From assembly GCF_014673495.1 (NCBI RefSeq), contig NZ_CP051006.1, positions 5,394,001 through 5,458,000 on the forward strand: a stretch of 64,000 nt of DNA, in the 5' to 3' direction. The notes below the pieces were generated by a model. It made no database searches. It saw only the letters and a list, made by a program, of their open reading frames with translations, and was not told the origin of the DNA. This DNA is from Streptomyces griseofuscus. GTDB taxonomy: Bacteria; Actinomycetota; Actinomycetes; Streptomycetales; Streptomycetaceae. Both the position numbers and the translations under genes were made by a program. Numbering within the stretch: the stretch's first letter is position 1; each line of letters opens with the position of its first letter. Positions 51,039 to 60,570 of this stretch are shown here, piece after piece.

Positions 51039-51797
51039 TCAGATGGCCAGCGACAGCAGCACCGGCGCCGCGTTCCGGTTCAGCGTGTCCGCGGCCTGTT
51101 TCAGGCGGTGCGCGTGTTCCACCGGGAGGGACACGGCCAGGCAGCCCACCGAGGCGCCCGCGGTGATCGGGACGGCCGCGCAGACCGTGCCCACCGCGTA
51201 CTCCTGGAGATCGAGCACCGGCACCGTCGGCGGCTGGGACTCCAGACGGGACAGCAGCAGCTTGTCGCTGGTGATGGTGCGCGAGGTGAGGCGGGCCATC
51301 TTGTGCCGGGCGAGATGGTCGCGGCGCCCGTTGTGGTCCAGCTGGGTCAGCAGGCTCTTGCCGACCGCCGTGGCGTGGGCCGAGTAGCGGAAGTCCACCC
51401 ACTCGTTGACCGCGGGGGCGGTGGGCCCGGCCGCGTACTGGGTGATCTTGACCTCGCCGTCCACGTACCGGCTGATGTAGACCGCCGCGCCGACCGAGTC
51501 GCGCAGCCGGTCCAGCATGAGCTGGAGCTTGTCGGTGAGGGCCCGCTCGCGGTCCTGGGCCGAGGTCAGCCGGCGCAGCGTGTCGCCGGTGATGTACGCC
51601 CCGCCGCCGATCTGCTCCACATACCCCTCGCGGCGCAGCATCCGCAGCAGCACGGTGAGCCGCTCGGGACCGAGGCCGGTGTGCCGGGCCAGTTCGGTCT
51701 CGGTGACCCCGGCGGCGGTGTGCGCCACGGTCTCCAGCACGCGCAGCGCGTCCTGGGCGGAGTGGTACGGGGCGGTCGGCTCGTGCTTCAGCGCCAC
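51039..51797 (-). CDS. IclR family transcriptional regulator
   Basis: 252 residues. Winged helix (ALRVLETVAHTAAGVTETEL, then GPERLTVLLRMLRREGYVEQ) and an IclR effector domain (FRYSAHATAVGKSLLTQL is the hallmark, then LQEYAVGTVCAAVPI). Lies downstream of the ehu transporter operon on the same strand, separated by a strong terminator, so it is probably transcribed on its own. It is the likely regulator of ehuBCDA and neighbours. AGGGGGG before the GTG start at 51797. Confidence 0.9.
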   Translation of the reverse strand: MALKHEPTAPYHSAQDALRVLETVAHTAAGVTETELARHTGLGPERLTVLLRMLRREGYVEQIGGGAYITGDTLRRLTSAQDRERALTDKLQLMLDRLRDSVGAAVYISRYVDGEVKITQYAAGPTAPAVNEWVDFRYSAHATAVGKSLLTQLDHNGRRDHLARHKMARLTSRTITSDKLLLSRLESQPPTVPVLDLQEYAVGTVCAAVPITAGASVGCLAVSLPVEHAHRLKQAADTLNRNAAPVLLSLAI

Positions 51798-51869
51798 GGT
51801 GGGTCCCCCCTGCGCTCGCTTACTGGGCCGTGGATTCCGGACGGTGCGGCGCTACCACGATAACGGGCG

Positions 51870-51933
51870 AACGGCCGCCGGGGAGAGGGCGTTGACAAGT
51901 TCCCGGCTTGTCCCCCTCGCCCCGGCGGCCGTT
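51870..51933 (-). terminator. Long hairpin ending the ehu operon
   Basis: AACGGCCGCCGGGG (51870-51883) pairs perfectly with 51920-51933, continued inward by GAGGG/CCCTC and GACAAG/CTTGTC. Between ehuA and the IclR gene. Confidence 0.75.
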
Positions 51934-51955
51934 CTCAACTGCGGTGAAGACCCAC

Positions 51956-51967
51956 TGGCATATGCCA
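51956..51967. promoter_or_regulatory. TGGCATATGCCA palindrome upstream of the IclR gene
   Basis: 12-bp perfect palindrome, longer as CTGGCATATGCCACAG with one offset base, about 160 bp before the IclR start and just after ehuA. The same core occurs at 62770-62785. Confidence 0.55.
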
Positions 51968-52025
51968 CAGTCATGCTCCAGTGGCTGGACCTCGTCCGTT
52001 GCCCACGAATCTCACCCGGCCGCGC

Positions 52026-52808
52026 TCACAGCACCGCGCCGAGGAATTCCCGGGTGCGGTCCTGCTCCGGGTCGCTGAAGATCTTCTCCGGGGAGCCCGA
52101 CTCGATCACCCGGCCGCCGTCGAACATCAGTACCTGGTCGGAGATGTCCCGGGCGAAGCCCATCTCATGGGTCACGCAGAGCATCGTGATGTCGGTGCTG
52201 CGCGCGATGTCCCGCAGCAGATCGAGGACGCCCGCGACCAGCTCCGGGTCGAGCGCGGACGTCACCTCGTCGAGCAGCAGCACCCGCGGCCGCATCGCCA
52301 GCGCCCGCGCGATCGCCACCCGCTGCTGCTGCCCGCCGGACAGCTGCGCCGGACGCGCCCCGCACTTGTCGGCGAGACCCACCAGCTCCAGCAGCTCCCG
52401 CGCCCGCTCCTCCGCCTCGTCCTTGGACAGGCCGAGGACCTGCACCGGCGCCTCGGTGAGATTGCGCAGCACCGACATGTTCGGGAACAGGTTGAAGTGC
52501 TGGAACACCATCCCGATCTTCTTGCGCACCTCCCGGACCTGCTTCTCCGGCGCCGGGAACAGCGGTTCGCCGTCGACGGTGATGGTCCCCTCGTCCGGTT
52601 TCGTCAGGGTCATCAGAAGTCTGAGGATCGTGGTCTTGCCGGAGCCGGAGGGCCCGATCAGGGTCACATGCCTGCCCGGCCGGACCGCGAAGTCCAGGTG
52701 GTCGAGCACGGTGTTGGCGCCGAACCGCTTGGTGACCTGCTCCAGACGGATCAGATCTGCCGGCCGGGCGGCGGTGGCGGAGGGCTCGGTACGGGTCTCA
52801 ACGGACAA
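52026..52808 (-). CDS. ehuA: Amino-acid-type ABC ATPase, ectoine transporter EhuA-like
   Basis: 260 residues. Walker A GPSGSGKTT, signature LSGGQQQRVAIARALA, Walker B VLLLDEVTSALDPEL, H-loop VTHEMGFA: polar amino acid importer ATPase. Starts with TTG at 52808, with GGAG eight bases upstream and an 11-bp overlap with the permease gene before it. Last gene of a four-gene operon. Naming follows the resemblance of the binding protein and permeases to EhuB/C/D; ectoine is inferred. Confidence 0.85.
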   Translation of the reverse strand: MSVETRTEPSATAARPADLIRLEQVTKRFGANTVLDHLDFAVRPGRHVTLIGPSGSGKTTILRLLMTLTKPDEGTITVDGEPLFPAPEKQVREVRKKIGMVFQHFNLFPNMSVLRNLTEAPVQVLGLSKDEAEERARELLELVGLADKCGARPAQLSGGQQQRVAIARALAMRPRVLLLDEVTSALDPELVAGVLDLLRDIARSTDITMLCVTHEMGFARDISDQVLMFDGGRVIESGSPEKIFSDPEQDRTREFLGAVL

Positions 52809-53448
52809 GGCGTCGCTCCAGGGCTCGCAGGAGAAGGGAGGCCAGGTAGGAGATGAGGACGAAGGCCACGCCGATCACGGTGAGCGGCTCGGTGAACTGG
52901 AAGCGCTGCTGGGAGAAGAGCCGGGCCTGGCCCAGCATCTCCAGCACGGTGATCACCATCAGCATCGGTGTGTCCTTGAGCATGGAGATCACGTAGTTGC
53001 CGAGTGCCGGGATCACCCGGCGGATCGCCTGCGGCAGGATCACCGCGGTCCAGGTCCGCCGCCTGGGCAGGTTCAGCGCGGTCGCCGCCTCCCACTGGCC
53101 GACCGGCACCGCCTCGATGCCGGCCCGGTAGACCTGCATGGTGTACGTCGAGTAGTGCAGCCCGATCGCGAAGACGCCGGTGGCCAGCGCGGAGAAGGTC
53201 AGGCCCCACTCCGGCAGTACGTAGAAGAGGAAGAACAACTGCACCAGCAACGGGGTGTTGCGCACGAACTCCGTGACCACCCCGACCGGCCAGCGCACCC
53301 AGCGGGTCGGCGCCCGCATCAGCAGCGTCCACACCAGGCCGAGGGTGAAGGACAGCAGCGAACCGAGGGCCAGCGCCTGAAGGGAGACCAGCAGGCCGTC
53401 CCAGAAGTGCGGCATGAAGTCGCTCACCGCGTGCCAGTCCCATGTCAT
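52798..53448 (-). CDS. ehuD: ABC permease, EhuD-like
   Basis: 216 residues, five or so membrane helices, with ATALNLPRRRTWTAVILPQA as the EAA loop and EFVRNTPLLVQLFFLFYVLP, the hallmark of the histidine/glutamate/ectoine permeases. ATGA overlap with the stop of ehuC. Forms the channel with EhuC. Confidence 0.88.
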   Translation of the reverse strand: MTWDWHAVSDFMPHFWDGLLVSLQALALGSLLSFTLGLVWTLLMRAPTRWVRWPVGVVTEFVRNTPLLVQLFFLFYVLPEWGLTFSALATGVFAIGLHYSTYTMQVYRAGIEAVPVGQWEAATALNLPRRRTWTAVILPQAIRRVIPALGNYVISMLKDTPMLMVITVLEMLGQARLFSQQRFQFTEPLTVIGVAFVLISYLASLLLRALERRLVR

Positions 53449-54164
53449 ACGACACCACCGCCCACCCCGGTCGTCCGCGCCCGCTTCAGCTCACGTGCCG
53501 CCGACTCCGTGCCGGGGTCCCGGCCGAGCCCCGCCTTCAGCCGCTTCTCCAGGCCGCGCATCAGCCGGGTCAGCACGAAGGCGATCACGAAGTAGATGAC
53601 CAGCACATACGTGTAGATCTCCGCGCTCTGCTGGAGCGCGAGACGCACCAGGTTGGCGCTGAACGTCAGATCGCCCATGCCCATCACCGACACCAGCGCG
53701 GTGCCCTTGAGCAGCTCGATCAGCAGATTGCAGAAGGAGGGGATCATCTCCGGCACCGCCTGCGGCAGCACGATCAGCCGCATCCGCTGCGCCGGGGTGA
53801 AGCTCAGCGCGATCCCGCCCTCCTTCTGCGCCAGGTCCACCGAGTTCAGCGCGCCGCGCACGATCTCGGAGCCGTACGCGCCGTACGTCAGGCCGAGCGC
53901 CAGCGTGCCCGCCCACATCGGCACCAGCTGCCAGCCGAAGGCGATCGGCAGCACGAAGAACACCCAGAAGATCATCACCAGCGCGGAGGTGCCGCGGAAG
54001 ATCTCGGTGTAGACGCCGGCCACGAAGCGCACGATCCACCGGCGGTGGGTGCGCGCGAGGCCGACGACGAAGGACACCGCGGCGGCCAGCAGCGCGCTGA
54101 ACAGCAGCAGTTGGAGGGTGGTCCAGACGCCCTTGAGTACCAGTTCCCAGAGCCCCGAGGTCAT
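53445..54164 (-). CDS. ehuC: ABC permease, EhuC-like
   Basis: 239 residues, five to six membrane helices, FRGTSALVMIFWVFFVLP as the His/Glu permease signature and GIALSFTPAQRMRLIVLPQA as EAA loop. ATG 54164 is preferred because it overlaps the ehuB stop as ATGA and AGGAG stands 11 bases before; GTG 54173 is the alternative. A C-terminal extension of about 30 charged residues is unusual for the family. Confidence 0.88.
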   Translation of the reverse strand: MTSGLWELVLKGVWTTLQLLLFSALLAAAVSFVVGLARTHRRWIVRFVAGVYTEIFRGTSALVMIFWVFFVLPIAFGWQLVPMWAGTLALGLTYGAYGSEIVRGALNSVDLAQKEGGIALSFTPAQRMRLIVLPQAVPEMIPSFCNLLIELLKGTALVSVMGMGDLTFSANLVRLALQQSAEIYTYVLVIYFVIAFVLTRLMRGLEKRLKAGLGRDPGTESAARELKRARTTGVGGGVV

Positions 54165-55075
54165 TGCCCGCACAGCTCCTTCGCCGTCAGGTCCGTCATC
54201 TCGGCCTCGGTGAAGCCGAACGGCCGCAGGATCCGGAACAGTTCACCGGTCCGCTTGAGCTGGTGCAGCTCCGTGTTGAACGCGTCCCGCAGCCGGGTCT
54301 CGGTCGGCCGGAACGCGAACGCGCCTCCGTCGACGTGCCGTTCGCCCTTGACCAGCGGTGCGAACGGCGTGGTCGCCTCCGCCTTGGCCGACTTCTTCAC
54401 CACCTCGCGGGTGGTGAGCGCCGTACCGGCGAACACATCGACCCGGCCCGCCTCGACCGCGTTCAGACCGGCCACCTGGTCCGGCACGATCAGGATGTCG
54501 CTCTGCCTGTAGCCCGCCTCGACGGCGTACTGGATCTCGGCGTATCCGGTGCCGGTCGCGAACTTCGCGTTCTTCGCGACGACGTCCCGGTAGGAGTGCA
54601 ACCCCTTCGGGTTCCCCTTGCGGACGATGAACGAATCCAGCATCTGGTAGTCGGGATCCGCGAAGATGACCTGTTTGCAGCGGTCGGCGTTGACGTACAT
54701 GCCGGCCGCGACGACATCGAACTGCTGTGAGTTCAGGCCGGGTATGAGCGAGCCGAACTCGGTCGGCACCGGCTGCACCCGGTCGACCCCCAGCCGCTTG
54801 AACACCGCCCTCGCCAACTCCGGTGCCTCACCGGTGAGATGGCCGTCCTTGTCGATGTATCCGAAGGGGATCTCACCCGCGATCCCGAGCCGTACGACGC
54901 CCTGTGCGCGGAGCCGGTCGAGCAGTTCGCCGCCGTTCCCGCTCGCGGCGGCCACCCGGGTACAGCCCGCGGCGCCCAGTGCCCCGAGCGCCGCGATCGA
55001 GCCGAGCAACGTCCGCCGGCTGGGTCTGAGTTCTGGCCGAAAAACATGTCCGTCGTTCCCATGTGGTGGAGCCAT
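54161..55075 (-). CDS. ehuB: Substrate-binding lipoprotein, ectoine/hydroxyectoine (EhuB-like)
   Basis: 304 residues. Twin-arginine type lipoprotein signal: SRRTLLGSIAALGALGAAGC with lipid Cys38. The mature fold matches EhuB: LRAQGVVRLGIAGEIPFGYI, GEAPELARAVFKRLGVDRVQ, TEFGSLIPGLNSQQFDVVAA, AGMYVNADRCKQVIFADPDY. Binds compatible solutes such as ectoine outside the membrane and passes them to EhuC/EhuD. ATG 55075 lacks a strong ribosome site. First gene of the operon. Confidence 0.85.
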   Translation of the reverse strand: MAPPHGNDGHVFRPELRPSRRTLLGSIAALGALGAAGCTRVAAASGNGGELLDRLRAQGVVRLGIAGEIPFGYIDKDGHLTGEAPELARAVFKRLGVDRVQPVPTEFGSLIPGLNSQQFDVVAAGMYVNADRCKQVIFADPDYQMLDSFIVRKGNPKGLHSYRDVVAKNAKFATGTGYAEIQYAVEAGYRQSDILIVPDQVAGLNAVEAGRVDVFAGTALTTREVVKKSAKAEATTPFAPLVKGERHVDGGAFAFRPTETRLRDAFNTELHQLKRTGELFRILRPFGFTEAEMTDLTAKELCGQ

Positions 55076-55213
55076 GGCGGCGCCGCTACCCAAGCCGATC
55101 CGGGGTATGCGCCTCGGTTTCCCGGCCGGACGGCGCGTCCCCGCTCCCCACCCCGCACCTCCACACAACCCCCACGGGAGCACCCGGTGGAGAGCTCCCG
55201 AGGTCCTGCCGGG

Positions 55214-56212
55214 TCAGTGGCCGGGCACGTACCCCCGCTTCTTGTCGACCACGTTCACCAGGGGTCTGCCCGCCGCCCAGCGCTCGTACAACTCCACGAA
55301 CTGCCGACCGAGTTCGTCCCGCCAGCCCACCGTGTCCCCGCTCATGTGCGGGGAGACGATCAGACCGGGAAGGCCCCACAGCGGGCTGTCGGGCGGCAGC
55401 GGTTCGGCGGCGAACACGTCCAGGGCGGCGCCCGCGATCCAGCGCCGGGTCAGGGCGCGGGCGAGCGCGTCCTCGTCCACCAGATCGCCGCGCCCCACGT
55501 TCACGAAGAACGCCGAGGGCTGCATCACCCCGAAGACATGGGCACCGAACATGCGGTACGTCGCCTCCGTCAGCGGCGCCGCCGCGATCACCCAGTCCGC
55601 GCGGGAGACCAGCCGGTCCAGGTCGGCCGGGCCGTACACCCCGGTCCGCGGCACCCGTCCGACCAGCGCCGTCGTCACACCGAGCGCCTTGAGCAGCCGT
55701 ACGATCGCCCGTCCGACGGGCCCCGACCCGACCACACAGGCACGGGTACCGGCCACCCGCCGGCTCTCCCGGTGCCGCCAGACCCGCTCCCGCTGCTGCT
55801 CCAGGGTGCGCGGCAGATCCTTGGCCACGGCCAGCACCAGCGCCGCCACGTACTCGGCGATCGGCTGGTCGAAGACCCCGCGCGCGTTGGTGACCACCGT
55901 GCCGGACGCGGCCAGCTCCGGGCACAGCAGATGGTCCACGCCCGCGCTCGCCGTGTGCACCCAGCGCGGCCGGGGCCCCGCGCCCGGCCATGCCTCGCGC
56001 ACCGCGGTCGAGGTGAAGTCCCACACCAGCAGCGCGTCCGCGCCCGGCAGCCGCTCGGCCAGGTGCGCCGCGTCGGTGTGCACGATCCGGGCCCGTCCGG
56101 TCAGCCGGCCGAGCCGGGGCGGCGGCTCGGCGTCCAGCACGAGCAGGGTGGGGACGCCCCCCGTACGGGACGGCTCCGGGCCTTCGGCGGAACGGCTCCC
56201 GACCTCCGACAT
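55214..56212 (-). CDS. D-isomer-specific 2-hydroxyacid dehydrogenase
   Basis: 332 residues. Reversible NAD-dependent reduction of a 2-oxoacid. Rossmann motif ACVVGSGPVGRAIVRLLKAL (GxGxxG), Arg in NVGRGDLVDEDALARAL, Glu and His (DVFAAEPLP, IVSPHMSG). Start ATG 56212, GGGAG six bases upstream. It stands just before ehuB on the same strand and could share its promoter, though 138 bp separate them. Substrate unknown. Confidence 0.92.
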   Translation of the reverse strand: MSEVGSRSAEGPEPSRTGGVPTLLVLDAEPPPRLGRLTGRARIVHTDAAHLAERLPGADALLVWDFTSTAVREAWPGAGPRPRWVHTASAGVDHLLCPELAASGTVVTNARGVFDQPIAEYVAALVLAVAKDLPRTLEQQRERVWRHRESRRVAGTRACVVGSGPVGRAIVRLLKALGVTTALVGRVPRTGVYGPADLDRLVSRADWVIAAAPLTEATYRMFGAHVFGVMQPSAFFVNVGRGDLVDEDALARALTRRWIAGAALDVFAAEPLPPDSPLWGLPGLIVSPHMSGDTVGWRDELGRQFVELYERWAAGRPLVNVVDKKRGYVPGH

Positions 56213-56499
56213 GCGCGGCTCCCGGCGATCCGTGGCGGGTGCTTCCGAGACGCCCCGGAGGTGCCCTCCGACCGCCCGGGATGCACGGATCGCCCACGCT
56301 CGCACCCGGATCCACCGGCGTCAACACGACCGGGTCCGCCATCGTCCGCCCCGTCCGCGAGCGGCGGCCTCGGCCGATCAGGTGCCGAGGTGGGCTGCCT
56401 CGTGAAGGCTGGGTACCCGGATGCCGGGGCAGTACCGCCTGCCGCCACGGCGGTGTGCGGCCGTCCCGTACCGCCCGATCGCACGCAGGAAGGCTGGAC

Positions 56500-57231
56500 A
56501 TGACCGCACTCGGATTCCTCTACCCGGGCCACTTCGCCGAGGACGACTATCCGCGCATCGAGCAGCTCCTGGGCAGCGACATCCGGGTGGACCTGGTCCA
56601 CACCGAGATCGGCGAGGAGGCGCTCCGGGTCGAGGCACTGCGCGGGACGGGTTCCGCCGAGCGGCTCGGCGCGGGCATGGAGCGGCTGCGGCTCGCCGGT
56701 GCCGAGACCGTGGTGTGGGCGTGCACCGGCGGCGGCTTCGTGCACGGCTGGCAGGGCGCCCAGGACCAGGTGCGCACCCTGGCCCGGCTGGCCGGTATGC
56801 CGGCCTCCTCGACCTCCTTCGGCTTTGTGCACGCGGCCCATGAGCTGGGGGTACGACGGGTCGCCGTCGGCGCCACCTACCCCGAGGAGATCACCGCGCT
56901 GTTCGCGGAGTTCCTGCGGGCCGGGGGCCTGGAGGTGACCGGGACGCGCTCCTCGGGGGTCGGTACGGCCGCCGAGGTCGCGGGCTGGGGCGAGGAGGAC
57001 GTACTGACCCTGGCACGGGCCGCGGACGACGCGGACGCGGAGGCGGTGCTGCTGCCGGACACCGCCCTGCACACGGCCGCCCACCTCGGCCTGCTGGAGA
57101 AGTCCCTGTCCAAGCCGGTGCTCACCGCCAACCAGGTCACCGTGTGGGAGGGGCTGCGGCTCGCCGACCGCCGGGTGAACGCGCCGGAGCTGGGGGCGCT
57201 GTTCACCCGGGAGCCGATCGTCCAGGTCTGA
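56500..57231 (+). CDS. Maleate isomerase/Asp-Glu racemase family protein (EutA-like)
   Basis: 243 residues. The Asp/Glu racemase superfamily fold with WACTGGGFVHGWQGAQDQ, where Cys is the first catalytic thiol, and STSFGFVHAAHELGVRRVAV, ATYPEEITALFAEFLRAGGL. The second catalytic cysteine of true maleate isomerases is not seen at VLLPDTALHT, where Asp-Thr stands instead. EutA in rhizobial ectoine clusters belongs here, fitting the nearby ehu genes. Divergent from the 2-hydroxyacid dehydrogenase gene. Confidence 0.82.
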   Translation: MTALGFLYPGHFAEDDYPRIEQLLGSDIRVDLVHTEIGEEALRVEALRGTGSAERLGAGMERLRLAGAETVVWACTGGGFVHGWQGAQDQVRTLARLAGMPASSTSFGFVHAAHELGVRRVAVGATYPEEITALFAEFLRAGGLEVTGTRSSGVGTAAEVAGWGEEDVLTLARAADDADAEAVLLPDTALHTAAHLGLLEKSLSKPVLTANQVTVWEGLRLADRRVNAPELGALFTREPIVQV

Positions 57232-57376
57232 GGGGGCAGGGCGGGCAGGCGGGCCGGGATGGGGCGGGGCGGCTCCGGTGGCCGGGGGAGCGTGGTGCAG
57301 GCCGCGGAATAAGCGGGGAGAGCCACCTGTTACGACACTCCGGCACAGCTCACGCCGGAAACAGGAGGCCCCCACC

Positions 57377-58507
57377 GTGTCGGCAGACGAGGCAGCTCAG
57401 GCACACGAGAACCGCGAGGCCGCGGACGGCATCCGGGGTACGGCGCACGGCACCGCGCCCGTCCCGCTCTCCGTCCTTGACCTGGTGACCGTCGGCGCGG
57501 GCCGCACCGCCACCGACGCGCTGCGCACCAGCGTCGAGCTGTCCCGCCGTACCGAGGCCCGCGGCTTCCACCGGTACTGGGTGGCCGAACACCACTCCAT
57601 GCCGGGCGTCGCCTCCTCCTCGCCTGCCGTGATCCTCGCGCATCTCGCCGCCCACACGGAGCGCATCCGGCTCGGTTCCGGCGGTGTGATGCTGCCCAAC
57701 CACGCCCCGCTGGTGATCGCCGAGCAGTTCGGCACGCTGGAAGCGCTGGCACCGCGCCGGATCGACCTCGGCCTCGGCCGCGCCCCCGGCACCGACGGTG
57801 CCACGGCCGCCGCCCTGCGCCGCAGCGACACCCTGAACGAGGGCGCCGACGACTTCCCCGAGCAGCTCGCCGAGCTGATCCGCTTCCTGGACGACGACTT
57901 CCCCGACGGCCACCCCTACCGGCGCATCCACGCGATCCCCGGCCCGGTGCAGGGCAGCGCCCCCGGCGGGGTCCAGTCCGCGCATCGCCCGCCGGTCTGG
58001 CTGCTCGGCTCCTCCGGCTTCAGCGCGCAACTGGCCGGAATGCTCGGCCTGCCGTTCGCCTTCGCCCACCACTTCTCGGCGCAGAACACCGTCCCCGCGC
58101 TGGACCTGTACCGGCAGACCTTCCGCCCCTCCCCGGTGCTCGCCGAGCCGTACGCCCTCATCGGCGTCTCCGCCCTCGCCACCGACGAGGAGCGCGAGGC
58201 CCGCCGCCAGACCCGCGCCATGGCCCTCAACATGCTCCGCCTGCGGATGGGCCGTCCCGGCCTCTTCCCCGACCCCGCGGAAGCCGAACAGGCGGAACTC
58301 GGCGCCATGGAGGAGGAGTTCATCGCCTCCTGGTCCGCCAACGTGGTCCACGGCACCCCGGACGAGGTGCGCTCCGGCCTGAACGACCTGCAAAAGCGCA
58401 CGGGCGCCGACGAGTTGATGCTCACCACGCATGCCCACCGGGGTGAGGTGCGGGTCCGTTCGTACGAACTCATCGCGGATGCCTACGAGTTGCCGATGGT
58501 CGGGTGA
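57377..58507 (+). CDS. LLM-class luciferase-like monooxygenase
   Basis: 376 residues. SVLDLVTVGAGRTATDALRT, FHRYWVAEHHSMPGVASSSP and LGSGGVMLPNHAPLVIAEQF match the TIGR03558 group of flavin-dependent oxidoreductases; MLGLPFAFAHHFSAQNTVPA is also typical. Acts in the cytoplasm with reduced FMN; substrate unknown. GTG 57377 used because AGGAGG lies eight bases before it; upstream open frame without support. Converges with cdgA. Confidence 0.9.
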   Translation: MSADEAAQAHENREAADGIRGTAHGTAPVPLSVLDLVTVGAGRTATDALRTSVELSRRTEARGFHRYWVAEHHSMPGVASSSPAVILAHLAAHTERIRLGSGGVMLPNHAPLVIAEQFGTLEALAPRRIDLGLGRAPGTDGATAAALRRSDTLNEGADDFPEQLAELIRFLDDDFPDGHPYRRIHAIPGPVQGSAPGGVQSAHRPPVWLLGSSGFSAQLAGMLGLPFAFAHHFSAQNTVPALDLYRQTFRPSPVLAEPYALIGVSALATDEEREARRQTRAMALNMLRLRMGRPGLFPDPAEAEQAELGAMEEEFIASWSANVVHGTPDEVRSGLNDLQKRTGADELMLTTHAHRGEVRVRSYELIADAYELPMVG

Positions 58508-58597
58508 CCGTCGGGGGCGGGGCACGGCGGCCACCTGACGTGGGCCCACGACGGCGGACGGGAGGCAGGCGTCACCCGCCCCGGCGCGGGGCCCGTC

Positions 58598-60400
58598 TCA
58601 CGTCGTCGCCGTGTACGCCCGCGCCCCCAGCAGCTCGGAGATGCGGTCCGGCGGGACCGGGCGGGAGTACAGCCAGCCCTGGCCGGTGTCGCAGCCGATG
58701 CGGCGCAGGCGGGTGGCCTGGGCCGCGGTCTCCACGCACTCGGCGGTGACCGTGAGGCCCAGCCGGTGGGCAAGTTGGATCATCGCCTCCACGATCACCT
58801 CGTCGGCGGGGTTGGGCGCGGCTCCCTTGGACGCCTCCTCGTACTGGAAGCCGCGGACGAAGGAGCCGTCCAGCTTCAGCGCCGAGACCGGGAGCCGGCT
58901 GAGGTAGGCGAGGTTGGAGTAGCCGGTGCCGAAGTCGTCGATGGCGATGCGTACGCCCATGTCGCTGAGGGCCTGCAACGCCTGGAGCGGACGGCCCGCC
59001 GAGCCCATCACCGCGGACTCGGTCAGCTCCAACTGGAGCAGATGCGGGGCCAGTCCGGTGTCCGCCAGGGTCTGAGCCACATCGGCCACCAGGTCGGAGT
59101 CCCACACCTGGCGCACGGCCACGTTCACGCTGACGAAGATCGGCGGCTCACCGGGATGCGCCAACTGCCAGCGGCGGGCCTGCCGGCACGCGGTGACCAG
59201 CGCCCAGCGGCCGAGCTGGACGATCGAGCCGTCCTCCTCGGCCAGCCCGATGAACCGATTCGGCGTCAGCGTGCCGAACTGCGGATGGTGCCAGCGCACC
59301 AGCGCCTCCACCCCGGACAGCCGGCCGTCCTCCATGCCCACCAACGGCTGGTACTCCAGGGCGAATTCACCCCGCTCGATGGCGGGCCGCAGCGTGGAGG
59401 ACAGCGCCTGCCGGGTCATCCGGTGCGCGTTGCGCTCGGGGTCGAACAGCGTCCAGCGGCCCTTGCCGTCGGCCTTCGCCCAGTAGAGCGTCGTATCCGC
59501 CGCCTGCATCAGACCGGTCGCCGTGGTGCCCGCCGCATGGCGCTCCACGACCCCGATGGACGCCGTCAGCGACAGCCGCTGACCGGCCAGGTCGAAGGGC
59601 TCCTGGAGGGCCCCGAGCGCCGACTCGGCGAGATCGGCGAGCTGTTCGGTGCCGGTGGAGTCCTCCACCAGCAGCGCGAACTCGTCCCCACCGAGCCGGG
59701 CCACCAAGGGAGTCGCGGCCCGCGCGAACCCGGCCTCGTCGGCGACCCTGGTCAGCCGCTCGGCCACGGCCGCGAGCAGCCGGTCCCCGACACGATGGCC
59801 GAGAGTGTCGTTGACCGCCTTGAACCCGTCGAGGTCCAGATAGCACAGCCCGATCCGGCCGGTGCCGCTCTGCTCGTACGACTCCGCCTCCAGCGCGGCC
59901 GAGAGGCGCTCGAAGAACAGGGTGCGGTTGGGCAGCCGGGTCACCGGGTCGTGCATCTGCAAGTGCCGCAGCCGCGCCTGGAGTTCACGGCGGGCGCTGA
60001 TGTCGGCGACGGACAGCAGCACGCCCGCCTCGCCGTCGGCCAGCGGTACCACGGTGAGCTGCACCCACACCGAGGTGCCCCCGGGATGCTTCAGTCGGCG
60101 GGTGCAGCGCAGCCTGGCCTGCCGCCCGCACAGCACCTCCCGATAGGCATGCCAGGAACGCGCGTCGGCGGTCAGGTCCACCAGGTCGGCGGCCGACCTG
60201 CCGGAGAGTGTGTCGCAGTCGGTGCCGAGCAGCTCGCCGAAGGCCGGGTTCGCGCGCAGGACGAATCCCCCGCGATCCACGACGGCCATGGCGAGCGGCG
60301 CCGCTCCGAAGACACGGTCGTAGGTGATGTGATCACTGTCTGTGACGGCTGACCGGTCGAGGTCTGCCGCGGGCGTCGGCCCTTCGGACGTTCCGCTCAC
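58598..60400 (-). CDS. cdgA: PAS-GGDEF-EAL cyclic-di-GMP protein
   Basis: 600 residues. PAS domain (YDRVFGAAPLAMAVVDRGGF, about 25-135), GGDEF domain with intact ARLGGDEFALL near residue 235, and an EAL domain with GVEALVRWHH near 363, TESAVM, IDDFGTGYSNLAYLSRLP and LKLDGSFVRG. Both catalytic signatures are present, so it may make and degrade cyclic di-GMP. Architecture and position match CdgA (SCO2817) of S. coelicolor as I recall it, a BldD target acting on aerial growth and antibiotic timing. A BldD-like box lies at 60571. Start GTG 60400 after GGGAGCGAGCG. Confidence 0.88.
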   Translation of the reverse strand: MSGTSEGPTPAADLDRSAVTDSDHITYDRVFGAAPLAMAVVDRGGFVLRANPAFGELLGTDCDTLSGRSAADLVDLTADARSWHAYREVLCGRQARLRCTRRLKHPGGTSVWVQLTVVPLADGEAGVLLSVADISARRELQARLRHLQMHDPVTRLPNRTLFFERLSAALEAESYEQSGTGRIGLCYLDLDGFKAVNDTLGHRVGDRLLAAVAERLTRVADEAGFARAATPLVARLGGDEFALLVEDSTGTEQLADLAESALGALQEPFDLAGQRLSLTASIGVVERHAAGTTATGLMQAADTTLYWAKADGKGRWTLFDPERNAHRMTRQALSSTLRPAIERGEFALEYQPLVGMEDGRLSGVEALVRWHHPQFGTLTPNRFIGLAEEDGSIVQLGRWALVTACRQARRWQLAHPGEPPIFVSVNVAVRQVWDSDLVADVAQTLADTGLAPHLLQLELTESAVMGSAGRPLQALQALSDMGVRIAIDDFGTGYSNLAYLSRLPVSALKLDGSFVRGFQYEEASKGAAPNPADEVIVEAMIQLAHRLGLTVTAECVETAAQATRLRRIGCDTGQGWLYSRPVPPDRISELLGARAYTATT

Positions 60401-60570
60401 CGCTCGCTCCCGCAGTGCACTCGATCTCTGTCCGTGCCGGAAAGTGTGCCGATCATAGAGGCTGGCCCCGGGCCCTTCCAGCCATCGTCCAGTGTCCCGG
60501 ACCGGACAGACTTTCTGACAGATCGTTTCTGCCCGCACCTGGACGGGTTATTGAGCCCCTCGACCAGTTG

